Assembly: GCA_029975915.1 (NCBI GenBank)
Contig: JARKOC010000250.1
Coordinates: forward strand, 1 to 64,000
Source: Bryobacteraceae bacterium
Lineage (GTDB): Bacteria; Acidobacteriota; Terriglobia; Bryobacterales; Bryobacteraceae
Direction of reading: 5' to 3'
DNA: 64,000 bases
Positions within the stretch are counted from its first letter, which is position 1. The number at the start of each line of letters is the position of its first letter. The notes beneath the pieces are model-generated. The model searched no databases and was not told the origin of the DNA. It worked only from the letters and a program-made list of their open reading frames with translations. Below, one piece after another: positions 27,316-35,989 of this stretch. Position numbers and translations under genes: made by a program.

Positions 27316-27324
27316 TACCCCTTG

Positions 27325-27330
27325 ATTCTA
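27325..27330 (-). promoter_or_regulatory. Candidate -10 box (TAGAAT) for the plug-less barrel gene
   Basis: TAGAAT lies 9 nt before the GTG at 27315. A weak GGGG is the only ribosome-binding-site-like element. Confidence 0.45.
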
Positions 27331-27352
27331 TCGAATTCGAGACAGTGACATA

Positions 27353-28537
27353 TCAATGCACTTCGAGCTTGGGTGCGAACATCTGTTTTAGCATGAGCCA
27401 CCCGGATTCGTCGTAACGGGTTTTCAGACGTTCCTGGCGCTCAGCCCGCGGATCTCCAGGTTGCGGACCCTGCCGATCCTCGCATCTTTCGATCATCAAC
27501 TGGACGGTTTCGTCATCCGGCGAGCGTGCCAGAGCCTCCTCAAACCGGCCCTTGGCCTCATCAAAACGGCCCTTGCGCCACAGGTAGTAGCCCGCATTGA
27601 AGTAAGCCGCGGGATCGGCCGGATCCGCTTCAATCGCGCGACCAAACGAATTGATCGCCTCCTCGATGTCGAGCCGTGACTGGACGACTCCAAGGTTGTT
27701 AAGTACCTCATTCAATGGAACTTCTTTGGCGATCTGCTCAAGATCCCGCCGAGCCGCTTCATACTCTCCCATGTGGTAACGGCAGAGCGCCAGGTAGAAA
27801 GCCGCTTCTCGGAATCGAGGTGCACCGGGCCCAACTTTCGATAGCCAGTTGGCGGCTGACCTATAATCCTTTCGCTCGATTTGAAACAGTCCCAACCTCA
27901 GATTGGGCTCCGCGTACGCGGGAGCGAGCCGGGCGGCTCTGGAAAAGAAACGGATCTGGAGTTCCCGATCGGGAGCGATCAGCCCGCGGATGTAGTTTTC
28001 CATGGCGTCGAGCCGGATCGCTGGTTGGGCCTGGACGTAGTCCTGCTCGCCTGCGGCGAACGACGGGCGTAGAGAACGGATGAGCCTCCAGGCGAGCCGG
28101 GCCTGGATTTGGGAGAGGTCGTTCAGAGAGCCAGCCACCTCCATGGTGGCAAGGCGGCGCATATGGCGAATATCGACTACCGTTGCGGTTACTACCAGGG
28201 AACCCAAAGCGGCGTCTGGGCCTTTCAAGTGAAAGTCTCCATAGACCGCGACGCCCGCGTCAACGTTAATGGCAATTTCCAAGACTGTGGCCTGCGTCAA
28301 CCGGGCAGACGGAAGGATCCCCATGGAGGCCATCGCAGAACGCCGCTCGTCCGGCGCGACACGCGCAATCCCCTCGGCAGACAGGGCATCCCCAAGCGCT
28401 TCGGCCAGACTCTCTCCGATCCAGCCGATATTTTTAGAATTGCTTGAATTGTAGAAAGGTACTATAAGGACAGTTTCTGCATGGAGAATTTGTGCAATAG
28501 TCAAAAAGAGAAAAAGGATGCCCGGCCGCCATGCCAT
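27353..28537 (-). CDS. Secreted TPR protein
   Basis: A 394-residue protein starting MAWRPGILFLFLTIAQ, a signal peptide with predicted cleavage near LHAE. Residues 20-150 resemble a TolB-amino-terminal/GUN4-free 'FlgO-like' region (VLIVPFYNSSNSKNIGWIGE), as found before TPRs in many soil bacteria. From about 190 there are TPR helices (AAYFNAGYYLWRKGRFDEAK). It is probably periplasmic. The ATG at 28537 lies in the loop of a 17-bp hairpin, 6 nt after TATACT and with no Shine-Dalgarno. An in-frame TTG at 28594 preceding the hairpin is the alternative start, but it would place 19 charged residues before the signal peptide. Confidence 0.75.
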   Translation of the reverse strand: MAWRPGILFLFLTIAQILHAETVLIVPFYNSSNSKNIGWIGESLAEALGDALSAEGIARVAPDERRSAMASMGILPSARLTQATVLEIAINVDAGVAVYGDFHLKGPDAALGSLVVTATVVDIRHMRRLATMEVAGSLNDLSQIQARLAWRLIRSLRPSFAAGEQDYVQAQPAIRLDAMENYIRGLIAPDRELQIRFFSRAARLAPAYAEPNLRLGLFQIERKDYRSAANWLSKVGPGAPRFREAAFYLALCRYHMGEYEAARRDLEQIAKEVPLNEVLNNLGVVQSRLDIEEAINSFGRAIEADPADPAAYFNAGYYLWRKGRFDEAKGRFEEALARSPDDETVQLMIERCEDRQGPQPGDPRAERQERLKTRYDESGWLMLKQMFAPKLEVH

Positions 28538-28571
28538 GGGGTGAGTATAGCAGAGCGGCCGGGCATCCTTT
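28513..28571 (-). terminator. 17-bp perfect inverted repeat, terminator-like, enclosing the start of the TPR gene
   Basis: The arms 28513-28529 and 28555-28571 are perfect reverse complements (AAAGGATGCCCGGCCGC and its complement), separated by 25 nt. Reading the minus strand, the 3' arm runs into TTTTTCTCTTTTT, so it looks like an intrinsic terminator for the small secreted gene that stops at 28604. The loop contains TATACT and the ATG of the next gene. Confidence 0.75.
28544..28549 (-). promoter_or_regulatory. Candidate leaderless -10 box (TGC-TATACT) inside the hairpin loop
   Basis: TGCTATACT matches an extended -10. It ends 6 nt before the ATG at 28537, so transcription would start at or beside the start codon and omit the 5' arm of the hairpin. 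Confidence 0.5.
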
Positions 28572-28603
28572 GTTGGGATGGCCGGGGGATCCAATCTTTC
28601 GGC

Positions 28604-28921
28604 TTAGTTGAACACCAGCGTGGTGTTGGTACCGCCCAAGCGGATCTCGCGAACCTTGTACTTACCCGCCTCGCTGGTGTAGCGAACCGAGGTCGCGCTG
28701 AACTTGTCGTTCCCCGTCTCAACCTTCACGGTCGCTTCAACTTTGTTCTTTCCTTTCATGATGGTAGCTTTGTCGTTTTCGACAACCAGCTTGTAGTCGC
28801 CGGGTTTCAACTCGGTCCCATTCACGACAGAGGGTTGGAACAGCGTCACCGTATGAGTAGAGGCGCTGACAACGGCCAGCGCGAGAATGAAGAGGGCAAG
28901 CAATCGGATGGATTTGGTCAT
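28604..28921 (-). CDS. Small secreted protein of unknown function
   Basis: A 105-residue protein with a clear signal peptide (MTKSIRLLALFILALAVVSA) and an 80-residue beta-rich mature domain (FQPSVVNGTELKPGDYKLVV, then alternating charged and hydrophobic residues). Short exported proteins with this 'GTxLKPGDYKLxV' pattern are common in Acidobacteria; no function is known to me. An AGGAG 9 nt before the ATG at 28921 fixes the start, and a terminator-like hairpin follows its stop. Strongly translated, single-gene unit by appearance. Confidence 0.8.
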   Translation of the reverse strand: MTKSIRLLALFILALAVVSASTHTVTLFQPSVVNGTELKPGDYKLVVENDKATIMKGKNKVEATVKVETGNDKFSATSVRYTSEAGKYKVREIRLGGTNTTLVFN

Positions 28922-28940
28922 CGTGGACACTCCTGTATGC

Positions 28941-28946
28941 ATTATA
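28941..28946 (-). promoter_or_regulatory. Candidate -10 box (TATAAT) for the small secreted gene
   Basis: A perfect TATAAT lies 19 nt before the ATG at 28921, within TGCAT-TAT-ATGCA dyad symmetry. No convincing -35 was found (best is TTGCGA at 19-nt spacing). Confidence 0.45.
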
Positions 28947-29109
28947 TGCACATTTGTTTCGCTTATCGCAAATAACCGGCGTCTATACTTCCGGCGTGTA
29001 CTATTTACACAAACGGTCCAGACGAGCAATTGCGTGTTGCGAGCCAATCAATTAGTTAGACGGGCGCCAGGACCAAATGTTCCGCTCAATGGAATTTCAT
29101 GAATGTAAA

Positions 29110-30048
29110 TTAAGACAAAAACGCCGAGAGCCGCGCCGCGGCGAATTGCAGGACTGTTGGGTCGTGGCCGAAGCCTTCGATCCAGACGACATCCGGTTCC
29201 CGGCGAAACCAAGTAAGTTGCCTTTTGGCGTACTGCCGGGTCTCGATGGTGATGCGCTCGATGGCCTGAGGCGGCGCCATCCGGCCTTCGATGCAAGCCA
29301 GTGCTTCCTTGTATCCCAATGATTCAAAAGGCTTTGCTGTGCGCGGCACGCCTGCGGCCAGCAATCGGCGGACTTCGTCAAGAAGGCCTCCGGACCACAT
29401 GGACCGGGTGCGCTGAGCGATGGCTTCGTGGAGCGCCTCTCTGGGTGGCGAAAGGACAAGTTTCAATGTCCTGTATCCCTCCAGTGGCGAACGGCCCCGC
29501 TTGAAAAGCTGCGAGGCAGGTTGTCCGGCCGAAAGGCAGATCTCGATCGCCCTGGTGAGTTTGTTTGTGTCGTTCTGGTGTATCCGCTGAGCTGATGGGG
29601 GGTCGATACGCCTCAGCAGGCGGTGGAGAAAACCTGGCCGCCGCTGCTCGGATTTCGCGAGGCGGGAGCGCAAATCAGGGTTTCGCTCCGGACCGGGTGC
29701 GAGGCCTTCGAGCAAGGCACGTAGATAGAAGCCCGTCCCGCCGGCAACGATAGGCAGCTTTCCGGAGTTTGTGATTTGGCCTATTGCCACAGCGGCCAAC
29801 CGGGCCCAATGGCCGGCGTTGGATTCCTGCCCGGGATCGAGGAATCCGAGCAGGTGATGCGGGACCATGGCCAGTTCAGCGGGGGAGGGCTTGGCGGTCC
29901 CGATGTCGAAGCCCTGATAGATCTGAAGCGAATCACAGTTGACGATTTCGCCGCCAAATTCCAGCGCCAGGCGGATGGCGAGGTGCGATTTACCCGACGC
30001 GGTGGGTCCGGCGACTACCACCAGCGGGTTGGCCGCAAGATTGTTCAC
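29110..30048 (-). CDS. miaA: tRNA dimethylallyltransferase
   Basis: A 312-residue enzyme that adds dimethylallyl to A37 of tRNAs reading U-initial codons. The P-loop GPTASGKS is at about residues 14-21, followed by EIVNCDSLQIYQGFDIGTAK, PHHLLGFLDP, GGTGFYLRALLEGL and the C-terminal QYAKRQLTWFR, all diagnostic. The start is GTG at 30048, giving VNNLAANPLVVVAGP; the longer in-frame reading to 30285 lies in the leader of the divergent gene. TACACT is 6 nt upstream of the GTG and there is no Shine-Dalgarno. Confidence 0.96.
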   Translation of the reverse strand: MNNLAANPLVVVAGPTASGKSHLAIRLALEFGGEIVNCDSLQIYQGFDIGTAKPSPAELAMVPHHLLGFLDPGQESNAGHWARLAAVAIGQITNSGKLPIVAGGTGFYLRALLEGLAPGPERNPDLRSRLAKSEQRRPGFLHRLLRRIDPPSAQRIHQNDTNKLTRAIEICLSAGQPASQLFKRGRSPLEGYRTLKLVLSPPREALHEAIAQRTRSMWSGGLLDEVRRLLAAGVPRTAKPFESLGYKEALACIEGRMAPPQAIERITIETRQYAKRQLTWFRREPDVVWIEGFGHDPTVLQFAAARLSAFLS

Positions 30049-30054
30049 GAAACC

Positions 30055-30060
30055 AGTGTA
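30055..30060 (-). promoter_or_regulatory. Candidate leaderless -10 box (TACACT) for miaA
   Basis: TACACT ends 6 nt before the GTG at 30048, identical in hexamer and spacing to the thiD box. Confidence 0.5.
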
Positions 30061-30172
30061 GCGGGCGCAACCCCGATGCCCTGCCGCTGCATCAGATATA
30101 TTGAGGAAATCCGGCAGGGTACGTGTATCTTGCGGCCGCCGGTCCGATAGGGAAGGGCTCAGGACGACAAAA

Positions 30173-32230
30173 ATGATGCGATCTATTGCGATCACAGCCG
30201 CGCTGGCTATTTGGCCGGCATTACTGGCGGCGCCTGCGGCGGCGCAGACCCCGGAGCCGGCCCAGGCCGCGGCGAGACAAGACAAGTCCCAGGCCTACTA
30301 TCATGCCGCGCTGGCCCACTTGTACGCAGAACTGGCGGCTCAGTATGGTGGCCGGGGCGAATACGTCACAAAGGCGATCGAAAACTACCGCCGTGCGCTG
30401 GCCGCCGATCCAGATGCCTCGTTCCTGGCCTCCGAGCTGGCTGACATGTATCTGCAAACGGGACGTTTGAGAAGCGCGACGGCCGAATTCGAGGACCTGG
30501 TCAAGAAGAACCCGGACGACTTGAACTCGCGCCGCATTCTAGCGCGGTTCTATACGGCCCGGATCCGCGATGGCCAGCAAGGCCGTCCGAATCAGGAGAT
30601 GCTGAATCTCGCGCTTGAGCAATACCGCATTCTGGCGGAGAAGGCGCCCCGAGACGTTGACAACCTGGTCACCCTGGCGCGGCTCGAGAAATTTGCGCTG
30701 AATTCATCGGCGGCCGAGGCAGCCTACAAGAAAGCCTTGGCGGTGGACCCGGATAACGAAGAAGCCCTGACCGGACTAGCTATCGTCTACGGAGATCTCG
30801 GCAACAATGAAATGGCAAGCCAGATGCTTCAGGCGGCGGCAAAGAAGAACCCTAGCCTGCGGACGCTGACCGCCCTGGCCAGCGCTTATGAGCAGATGAG
30901 GGACTATAAGATGGCCGCGGCGACCTATGGGCGCGCCTACGAACTGAGCCGGGAAAACACAGACTTGAAGCGCGCCTACGCACAGTCGCTTTACACAGCC
31001 GGCGATGTAGACAAGTCGAGAGCGCTTTTCGATGAAATCATTGCCGAGGAGCCGAACGATCTGCTGGCCAACCTCCGGCTGAGCCAAATCTGGCGGCAGG
31101 GACGCGACTTCGAAAAGGCCCGGAAGTACGCCCGCAAGGCCCGTGACCTGGATCCGAACAACATTGAAATCCGGTTCAACGAAGTCGCCCTTTACGAGGC
31201 TGAAGGCAAAACGCAGGAGGCGATTGCTCTGCTGAAAGAGCTGACCGAGAACACCCTGCGTTCGGTTTCGATGCAGGAAAGGGGGAACGCCCTGATCCTG
31301 CTGGAACGTCTGGGCCTGCTATACCGTGCCGCGGAACAAACCCAGGACGCCGTGGCCGCGTTTCGCCGCATGGCGCAGGTGGACTCCAACGCGGCTCCAA
31401 ACGCCGCGGCGCAGGTGATAGACACCTACCGTGCGGCCAAGGACTTCGTCTCCGCCGAGCAGGAGATGAAGGACGCATTGGCTAAGTTTCCGGAAGACCG
31501 TGTGCTCAAGAGCGTCGCGGCGACGCTTCAGAGCGATCTCGGGCGGCACGCCGAGGCAGAAGCACTGTTGAAGACTCTGTTTGATGGAAAGAACGACAGG
31601 GCTGTCCACCTCGCCTTGGCACAAGCATATGACAAGGCCAAGAATTACCCGGCGATGGCCCGGGCGCTGGACGAGGCCGAGAGGCTCTCCGAGAGCAATG
31701 AGGACAAGGAGCCGGTTCTGTTCCTGCGCGGCGCCATGTTCGAAAAGCAGAAGAGGTACGACGAAGCGGAAAAGCAGTTTCGGCGGGTGCTCGAAGTGGC
31801 GCCCGAAAATGCGTCGGCCCTCAACTACCTGGGATACATGCTGGCCGACAGGAACGTCAGGTTGCAGGAGGCTTTGGAGCTGATTCAAAGGGCTGTGGAC
31901 CAAGAGCCGACCAACGGCGCATTCCTGGACAGCCTTGGGTGGGCATACTACCGCTTGAACAAGCTGGATGAGGCGGCTGACTACTTGCGCAAGTCGCTGC
32001 AGCGCGGCACGAAGGATCCGACGGTCCACGACCATTTAGGAGACGTGTATTTGGGCCAGGGCAACCTGAAGGACGCCATCAGCCATTGGGAGATCGCGCT
32101 CAGAGAGTGGCGAGGGAATGCACCCAGCGATCAGGACGAGAGCGAAGTCGCTAAGATCCAAAAGAAACTGGAAAGCGCAAAGGTCCGCCTGGCCAGGGAA
32201 ACGGCAGCCAAAGACCAGAAGCAGCGTTAG
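30173..32230 (+). CDS. Large secreted TPR protein
   Basis: A 685-residue exported protein: signal peptide of about 25 residues (ending PAAAQ), then tetratricopeptide repeats across nearly the whole length (for example YRRALAADPDASFLASELAD, AYKKALAVDPDNEEALTGLA, RRVLEVAPENASALNYLGYM, YLRKSLQRGTKDPTVHDHLG). The last repeats match the TPR domain of BamD/PilF-like and 'tetratricopeptide exported' proteins. It likely acts as a periplasmic scaffold. The start is one of two adjacent ATGs (30173 or 30176). It is divergent from miaA with 124 nt between, and the next gene is 62 nt downstream. Confidence 0.82.
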   Translation: MMRSIAITAALAIWPALLAAPAAAQTPEPAQAAARQDKSQAYYHAALAHLYAELAAQYGGRGEYVTKAIENYRRALAADPDASFLASELADMYLQTGRLRSATAEFEDLVKKNPDDLNSRRILARFYTARIRDGQQGRPNQEMLNLALEQYRILAEKAPRDVDNLVTLARLEKFALNSSAAEAAYKKALAVDPDNEEALTGLAIVYGDLGNNEMASQMLQAAAKKNPSLRTLTALASAYEQMRDYKMAAATYGRAYELSRENTDLKRAYAQSLYTAGDVDKSRALFDEIIAEEPNDLLANLRLSQIWRQGRDFEKARKYARKARDLDPNNIEIRFNEVALYEAEGKTQEAIALLKELTENTLRSVSMQERGNALILLERLGLLYRAAEQTQDAVAAFRRMAQVDSNAAPNAAAQVIDTYRAAKDFVSAEQEMKDALAKFPEDRVLKSVAATLQSDLGRHAEAEALLKTLFDGKNDRAVHLALAQAYDKAKNYPAMARALDEAERLSESNEDKEPVLFLRGAMFEKQKRYDEAEKQFRRVLEVAPENASALNYLGYMLADRNVRLQEALELIQRAVDQEPTNGAFLDSLGWAYYRLNKLDEAADYLRKSLQRGTKDPTVHDHLGDVYLGQGNLKDAISHWEIALREWRGNAPSDQDESEVAKIQKKLESAKVRLARETAAKDQKQR

Positions 32231-32292
32231 GCTTGCGCTGAGGCGCCAGGCGTAGTTGCGCCAAAGGTTGGGGTGTCGCCGATAATGGGACG

Positions 32293-32745
32293 ATGAGGAC
32301 GATACTACCATTCCTTCTGTGCGCCGCCACAATGATGGCAGGCGAAGTCAAGTTGGGGGCCCCCCTTACCCTCAAGAAGCAGACCGCTATCTCCGCATTG
32401 GAATCTAAACCCGCCGACCATTTAGGCAAGTTGGTTCAGGTGAAGGGCAAGGTGGTCGAAGTCTGCGAAAAAGCCGGCTGCTGGATGAACCTAGTCGATC
32501 CCAAATCATCGGCGAAGGTACGTATCAAGGTAAATGATGGCGAGATTGTCTTCCCGAAGGAGGCCGTCGGGCGAATGGCCGTGGCCGAAGGGACATTCAC
32601 CAAAATAGACCTGACCAAGGACCAGTTGATCGCCCAGATGAAGCACGAGGCGGAGGAGAACAACAAACCGTTCGACCCTTCGACGATCACCGCCGGCAAG
32701 ACCATCTACCAGATCAAGGGAACGGGCGCAGTGGTCATTGAGTAG
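32293..32745 (+). CDS. DUF4920-type secreted OB-fold-like protein
   Basis: A 150-residue protein with a short signal peptide (about 1-17, ending MMAGE). The motif GKLVQVKGKVVEVCEKAGCW followed by VRIKVNDGEIVFPKEAVGR is the DUF4920 pattern, with the conserved CxxxGCW cysteine pair (about 58 and 62). A C-terminal YQIKGTGAVVIE completes it. The two cysteines may bind metal or form a disulfide; function is unknown. A GATAAT element lies 6 nt before the ATG at 32293. The stop overlaps no gene; the phosphatase ATG is 37 nt on. Confidence 0.78.
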   Translation: MRTILPFLLCAATMMAGEVKLGAPLTLKKQTAISALESKPADHLGKLVQVKGKVVEVCEKAGCWMNLVDPKSSAKVRIKVNDGEIVFPKEAVGRMAVAEGTFTKIDLTKDQLIAQMKHEAEENNKPFDPSTITAGKTIYQIKGTGAVVIE

Positions 32746-32782
32746 GCGGGCTCCCGAAAAACGACAGGAAGTACTCAGCGTT

Positions 32783-34447
32783 ATGAACATCCGAAAAACG
32801 GTGGCGGCCGTCTCCGCTCTTGTTTTGTTTGGCATCGTGGCAAGCTTGACCGCGCAGACGCGGACCGCACCAAGAAAGCCGGTTCCCGCCAAGGCGCCCG
32901 CCAAGCCGGTAGCGGCTGCCGAACCTGCGTCCACGCCAAATGCAAGGCCGGAGGCGCCGAAGCTGATTCTCTTACTGGTTGTCGACCAATTCCGCGCGGA
33001 CTATCTAGACCGGTTCCACACGGAGTACAAAGGCGGTCTGAAGAGGCTCCTTGACGAGTCGGCCGTTTTTGGGGATGCTCACTACGACCACTCGCCCACG
33101 GTGACAGCGGTGGGACATTCGATTACACTCACGGGCGCGATGCCGTCGTCGAGCGGCATTGTCGGCAATGAATGGTACGACCGCGCGACGGGCAAGCAGG
33201 TGACGAGTGTGAACGATCCCTCGACCAAGCAACTTGGCGGTGAGTACGGCAAGGAAGGGGCTTCCCCGCACCGATTACTCGTGTCCACTGTGGGCGATGA
33301 GCTGAAGATGAGCGAGAAGTGGCCGGCTTCGAAGGTAATCGGAATCTCGATAAAGGACAGGGCGGCGATCATGATGTCCGGACGAAGGGCCGACGGCGCT
33401 TATTGGTGGGACGCCACGACGGGCAACTTCGTGAGTTCAACATACTACTTCGATCAACTTCCTCAATGGGCGGCGGAGTTTAACAAATCCAGGGCGGCTG
33501 ACAAGTTTGTGGGCCGGAACTGGGGTCCGGCCGATGGAGGAACGCCCTTCATGATGCTGCCATCGACGCCAGGGCCGGCTTACTGGTCCGGCGTAGTTGG
33601 TACGTCATATGGCAACGACCTGCTGGTGATGATGGCTAAGGCAGCGATCGACGGCGAGAAATTGGGGCAGAGGGATTCCACCGATCTGCTGGCCGTCAGT
33701 TTCTCATCCTGCGACACGATCGGCCACCGGAAGGGGCCTCACTCACCGGAGATCCACGACGTGGCGCTGTCGACCGACAAAGTGCTGACCGATCTGTTTG
33801 ATCATCTGGAAAAGACCGTAGGCATGAAAAACGTCCTGGTTGCATTCACGGCGGATCATGGCGTGGCGCCGATGCCTGAGTACAACCAGAAGCACAAGAT
33901 GCCGGGCGGGCGTGCCGCGGCCAAGGATGTGCGGGACACTGTGCAGAAGGCACTCGCGGCGAAGTATGGAGCGGGAGATTGGGTATTGGGCTATTCGGGT
34001 CCGGCCCCGTATCTGAATCATCAGCTCATTACCAGTAAGAAACTGGCGCTTGAAGAGGTGCAGGAAACCGCGGCAGCGGCGGCCCGGCAGTTGCCCTACA
34101 TTGCGCGGGTATTTACGCGCGAGGACCTTCGGCGGGGAATGACGCACGCGGATCTGGTGGGAGCCCGAGTTCAGAACGGATTCTTCTACCTGCGCGCATC
34201 GGATCTATTCATAGTTGCCAACCCATACTGGCTGTTTGAGAATTCGGGGACTTCACACGGGACGCCTTGGAATTACGATTCTCATGTGCCGCTGATGCTC
34301 ATGGGGCCGCAGATCAAGCCTGGGCGATACTACCAGCGGGTGAGCGCAGTGGACCTGGCGCCGACACTCACGGCGATCGCCGGTGTCGAGATTCCCAGCG
34401 GAGCGTCTGGACGCGTGCTGCACGAGATCATCCGCGCCGGGCGCTAA
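32783..34447 (+). CDS. Exported alkaline-phosphatase-superfamily phosphatase (PafA/NPP-like)
   Basis: A 554-residue phosphatase with a signal peptide (about 1-24) and an Ala/Pro/Lys linker (25-58). Metal and nucleophile motifs of the type I phosphodiesterase branch are present: LVVDQFRADYLDRF, SPTVTAVGHSITLTG with the probable nucleophile Thr108, SFSSCDTIGHRKGP and FTADHGVAPMPE, then GTSHGTPWNYDSHVPLM. It resembles the Bacteroidetes PafA phosphate-scavenging enzyme. It acts outside the cytoplasm. An AGGAAG precedes the ATG at 32783 at long spacing. The next gene, an MFS transporter, follows after 21 nt. Confidence 0.88.
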   Translation: MNIRKTVAAVSALVLFGIVASLTAQTRTAPRKPVPAKAPAKPVAAAEPASTPNARPEAPKLILLLVVDQFRADYLDRFHTEYKGGLKRLLDESAVFGDAHYDHSPTVTAVGHSITLTGAMPSSSGIVGNEWYDRATGKQVTSVNDPSTKQLGGEYGKEGASPHRLLVSTVGDELKMSEKWPASKVIGISIKDRAAIMMSGRRADGAYWWDATTGNFVSSTYYFDQLPQWAAEFNKSRAADKFVGRNWGPADGGTPFMMLPSTPGPAYWSGVVGTSYGNDLLVMMAKAAIDGEKLGQRDSTDLLAVSFSSCDTIGHRKGPHSPEIHDVALSTDKVLTDLFDHLEKTVGMKNVLVAFTADHGVAPMPEYNQKHKMPGGRAAAKDVRDTVQKALAAKYGAGDWVLGYSGPAPYLNHQLITSKKLALEEVQETAAAAARQLPYIARVFTREDLRRGMTHADLVGARVQNGFFYLRASDLFIVANPYWLFENSGTSHGTPWNYDSHVPLMLMGPQIKPGRYYQRVSAVDLAPTLTAIAGVEIPSGASGRVLHEIIRAGR

Positions 34448-34453
34448 GTCTGA

Positions 34454-34459
34454 TAGGAT
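34454..34459 (+). promoter_or_regulatory. Candidate -10 box (TGA-TAGGAT) upstream of the MFS gene
   Basis: TGATAGGAT resembles an extended -10 and ends 9 nt before the ATG at 34469. A GGGAG overlaps this spacer, so either a leaderless or a read-through message from the phosphatase gene is possible. Confidence 0.35.
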
Positions 34460-34468
34460 CTGGGAGTT

Positions 34469-35602
34469 ATGCTGATCACCGCCGCAATCCTCGCAATCTT
34501 CGTCTACGGCATGATCGCCGCCATGCTTGGCACGATCCTGCCGGACCTCTCAAAGCGTTTTTCCCTCACGCCTAAGCAGAATGGCAACATCGCCATGACG
34601 CAGGCTGTAGGCCTGATGATCGGGTCGTTCTTTTCTGGTCCCCTGATTGACGTTTTCGGCGTCAAGCTCGGACTGCTTCTAGGCTTAGGGTTGGTTGCCG
34701 TCGCGCTGTTTGGACTGCGCACGGCCAGCGGCTTTACCTCCATCGCCGTTTTGATGCTGCTGCTGGGCACGGGAGGCGGCGCGATTGTGGTCGGCGCCAA
34801 CGGGTTGCCGCCTTTTATCAAAATCGAATCGCTCGAGACCGCCGGCGTGTTCAACCTGCTGAACCTGTTTTTCGGGCTTGGCGGGCTGATCACTCCACTG
34901 GTGGCGGCCAACCTGTTCAAGAACAACTCCGCCCGGCTGCTCATCTTTGCGGCTTCCATCACGGCGTTGACCCTGGCCTTCTGTGGCTTGACGGGAATGC
35001 CGGAGCCCAGCGGCAAGGTGAATTTCGATACGTCGCAGGTGGGAGCGTTGCTGGGCAGCCTGCCGCTGCTTCTTTTGGCCCTGTTCCTGTTCCTGTACGT
35101 TTCCTGCGAAGTGGGCGTGTGGAACTGGCTGGCGCGACATTTGATCGCGCAGGGTGTGCCCGAATCAAAGGCTTTGACGATTCTGTCACTCGGGTTCGCG
35201 CTCGGCTTGCTGCTCGGCAGGGTAGCGGTTTCACCAGTCCTATCGAGCGTTTCGCCCGAGATGGTGCTGGTCGGCTCGGCGGTGCTTATGGCTCTGACAA
35301 CGTTCGCGATGCTGCAGAGCGGCAATCCGAATACGGCCTGGGCGCTCGTCTTTCTAGCCGGGATCGCGATGGCTCCGGTCTTCCCGACGACGCTGGCAGT
35401 GGTCAGCGCCCGCTTTGCCGCGACCGCGGCGACGGCCACAGGCATCGCGGTGACGGCTGGCTGGCTTGGCTTGGTGGTCAGTTCGCCGGTAATCGGTGGG
35501 ATCGCGGGCGACGACCCAAAGCGCTTGAAGAAGGCACTGCTGCTGTTGCCTTGCGCGTCCGTGCTCATGGCTGTGGCGATGTTCGCCCTTATGAACACCT
35601 AG
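34469..35602 (+). CDS. MFS transporter
   Basis: A 377-residue membrane protein with about 12 hydrophobic segments (opening AAILAIFVYGMIAAMLGTIL) and the major-facilitator features of a small sugar or organic-acid permease (PDLSKRFSLTPKQNGNIA, ANLFKNNSARLLIF). The absence of an extended tail and the LPDLSKRFxLTPxQxG motif suggest the same FHS/FucP branch as the symporter at 10390 or its neighbours. Substrate unknown. A GGGAG is immediately upstream of the ATG. A strong terminator follows its stop. Confidence 0.83.
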   Translation: MLITAAILAIFVYGMIAAMLGTILPDLSKRFSLTPKQNGNIAMTQAVGLMIGSFFSGPLIDVFGVKLGLLLGLGLVAVALFGLRTASGFTSIAVLMLLLGTGGGAIVVGANGLPPFIKIESLETAGVFNLLNLFFGLGGLITPLVAANLFKNNSARLLIFAASITALTLAFCGLTGMPEPSGKVNFDTSQVGALLGSLPLLLLALFLFLYVSCEVGVWNWLARHLIAQGVPESKALTILSLGFALGLLLGRVAVSPVLSSVSPEMVLVGSAVLMALTTFAMLQSGNPNTAWALVFLAGIAMAPVFPTTLAVVSARFAATAATATGIAVTAGWLGLVVSSPVIGGIAGDDPKRLKKALLLLPCASVLMAVAMFALMNT

Positions 35603-35625
35603 CGGAGCTTCAATAACTAATGGAG

Positions 35626-35655
35626 AGGCCGCGGGCCCTGGCCGGCGGCCTTTTT
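35626..35655 (+). terminator. Intrinsic terminator after the MFS gene
   Basis: AGGCCGC and GCGGCCT pair around a 12-nt loop and are followed directly by TTTTT. It sits 24 nt after the MFS stop codon. Confidence 0.8.
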
Positions 35656-35989
35656 CACGTCCGGTTGAGGCAGTCTTGACCTCAAACGGCACGGGCGGAG
35701 CGGGCTTGGGCTGCCCCGTTGGTTTACCCCGCGACGAGGTGCGCTCGAAACAAATGGGGTGATCCGAGTCTACGGCTGTGCGTGGACTTCAATGCTTCGA
35801 CACGCAGACGATCCGCCCGAGGGCTGGTGGGCGTGGGCCGATTTGTGAGGGAAAGGGAGAGTTGGGCAGCAGTGGGTGCGCGAAGTGAAGAGGGCTTTTT
35901 CGCTCGGAGCGGCGGTGGTATCCTCGTGATGCCCTGCCGGGACGCATGGTTCATCGCCCATGCCGGCCCTGAGGGCGAAGGGAATAGAG
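35656..35989. other. Intergenic stretch without a recognisable gene
   Basis: Between the terminator and the GH18 start I see no convincing coding sequence, RNA gene or repeat. The only gene-like open frames are in a frame that continues the upstream region of the GH18 gene without a start signal. GAAGGGAA just before 35990 is the GH18 ribosome-binding site. Confidence 0.5.
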
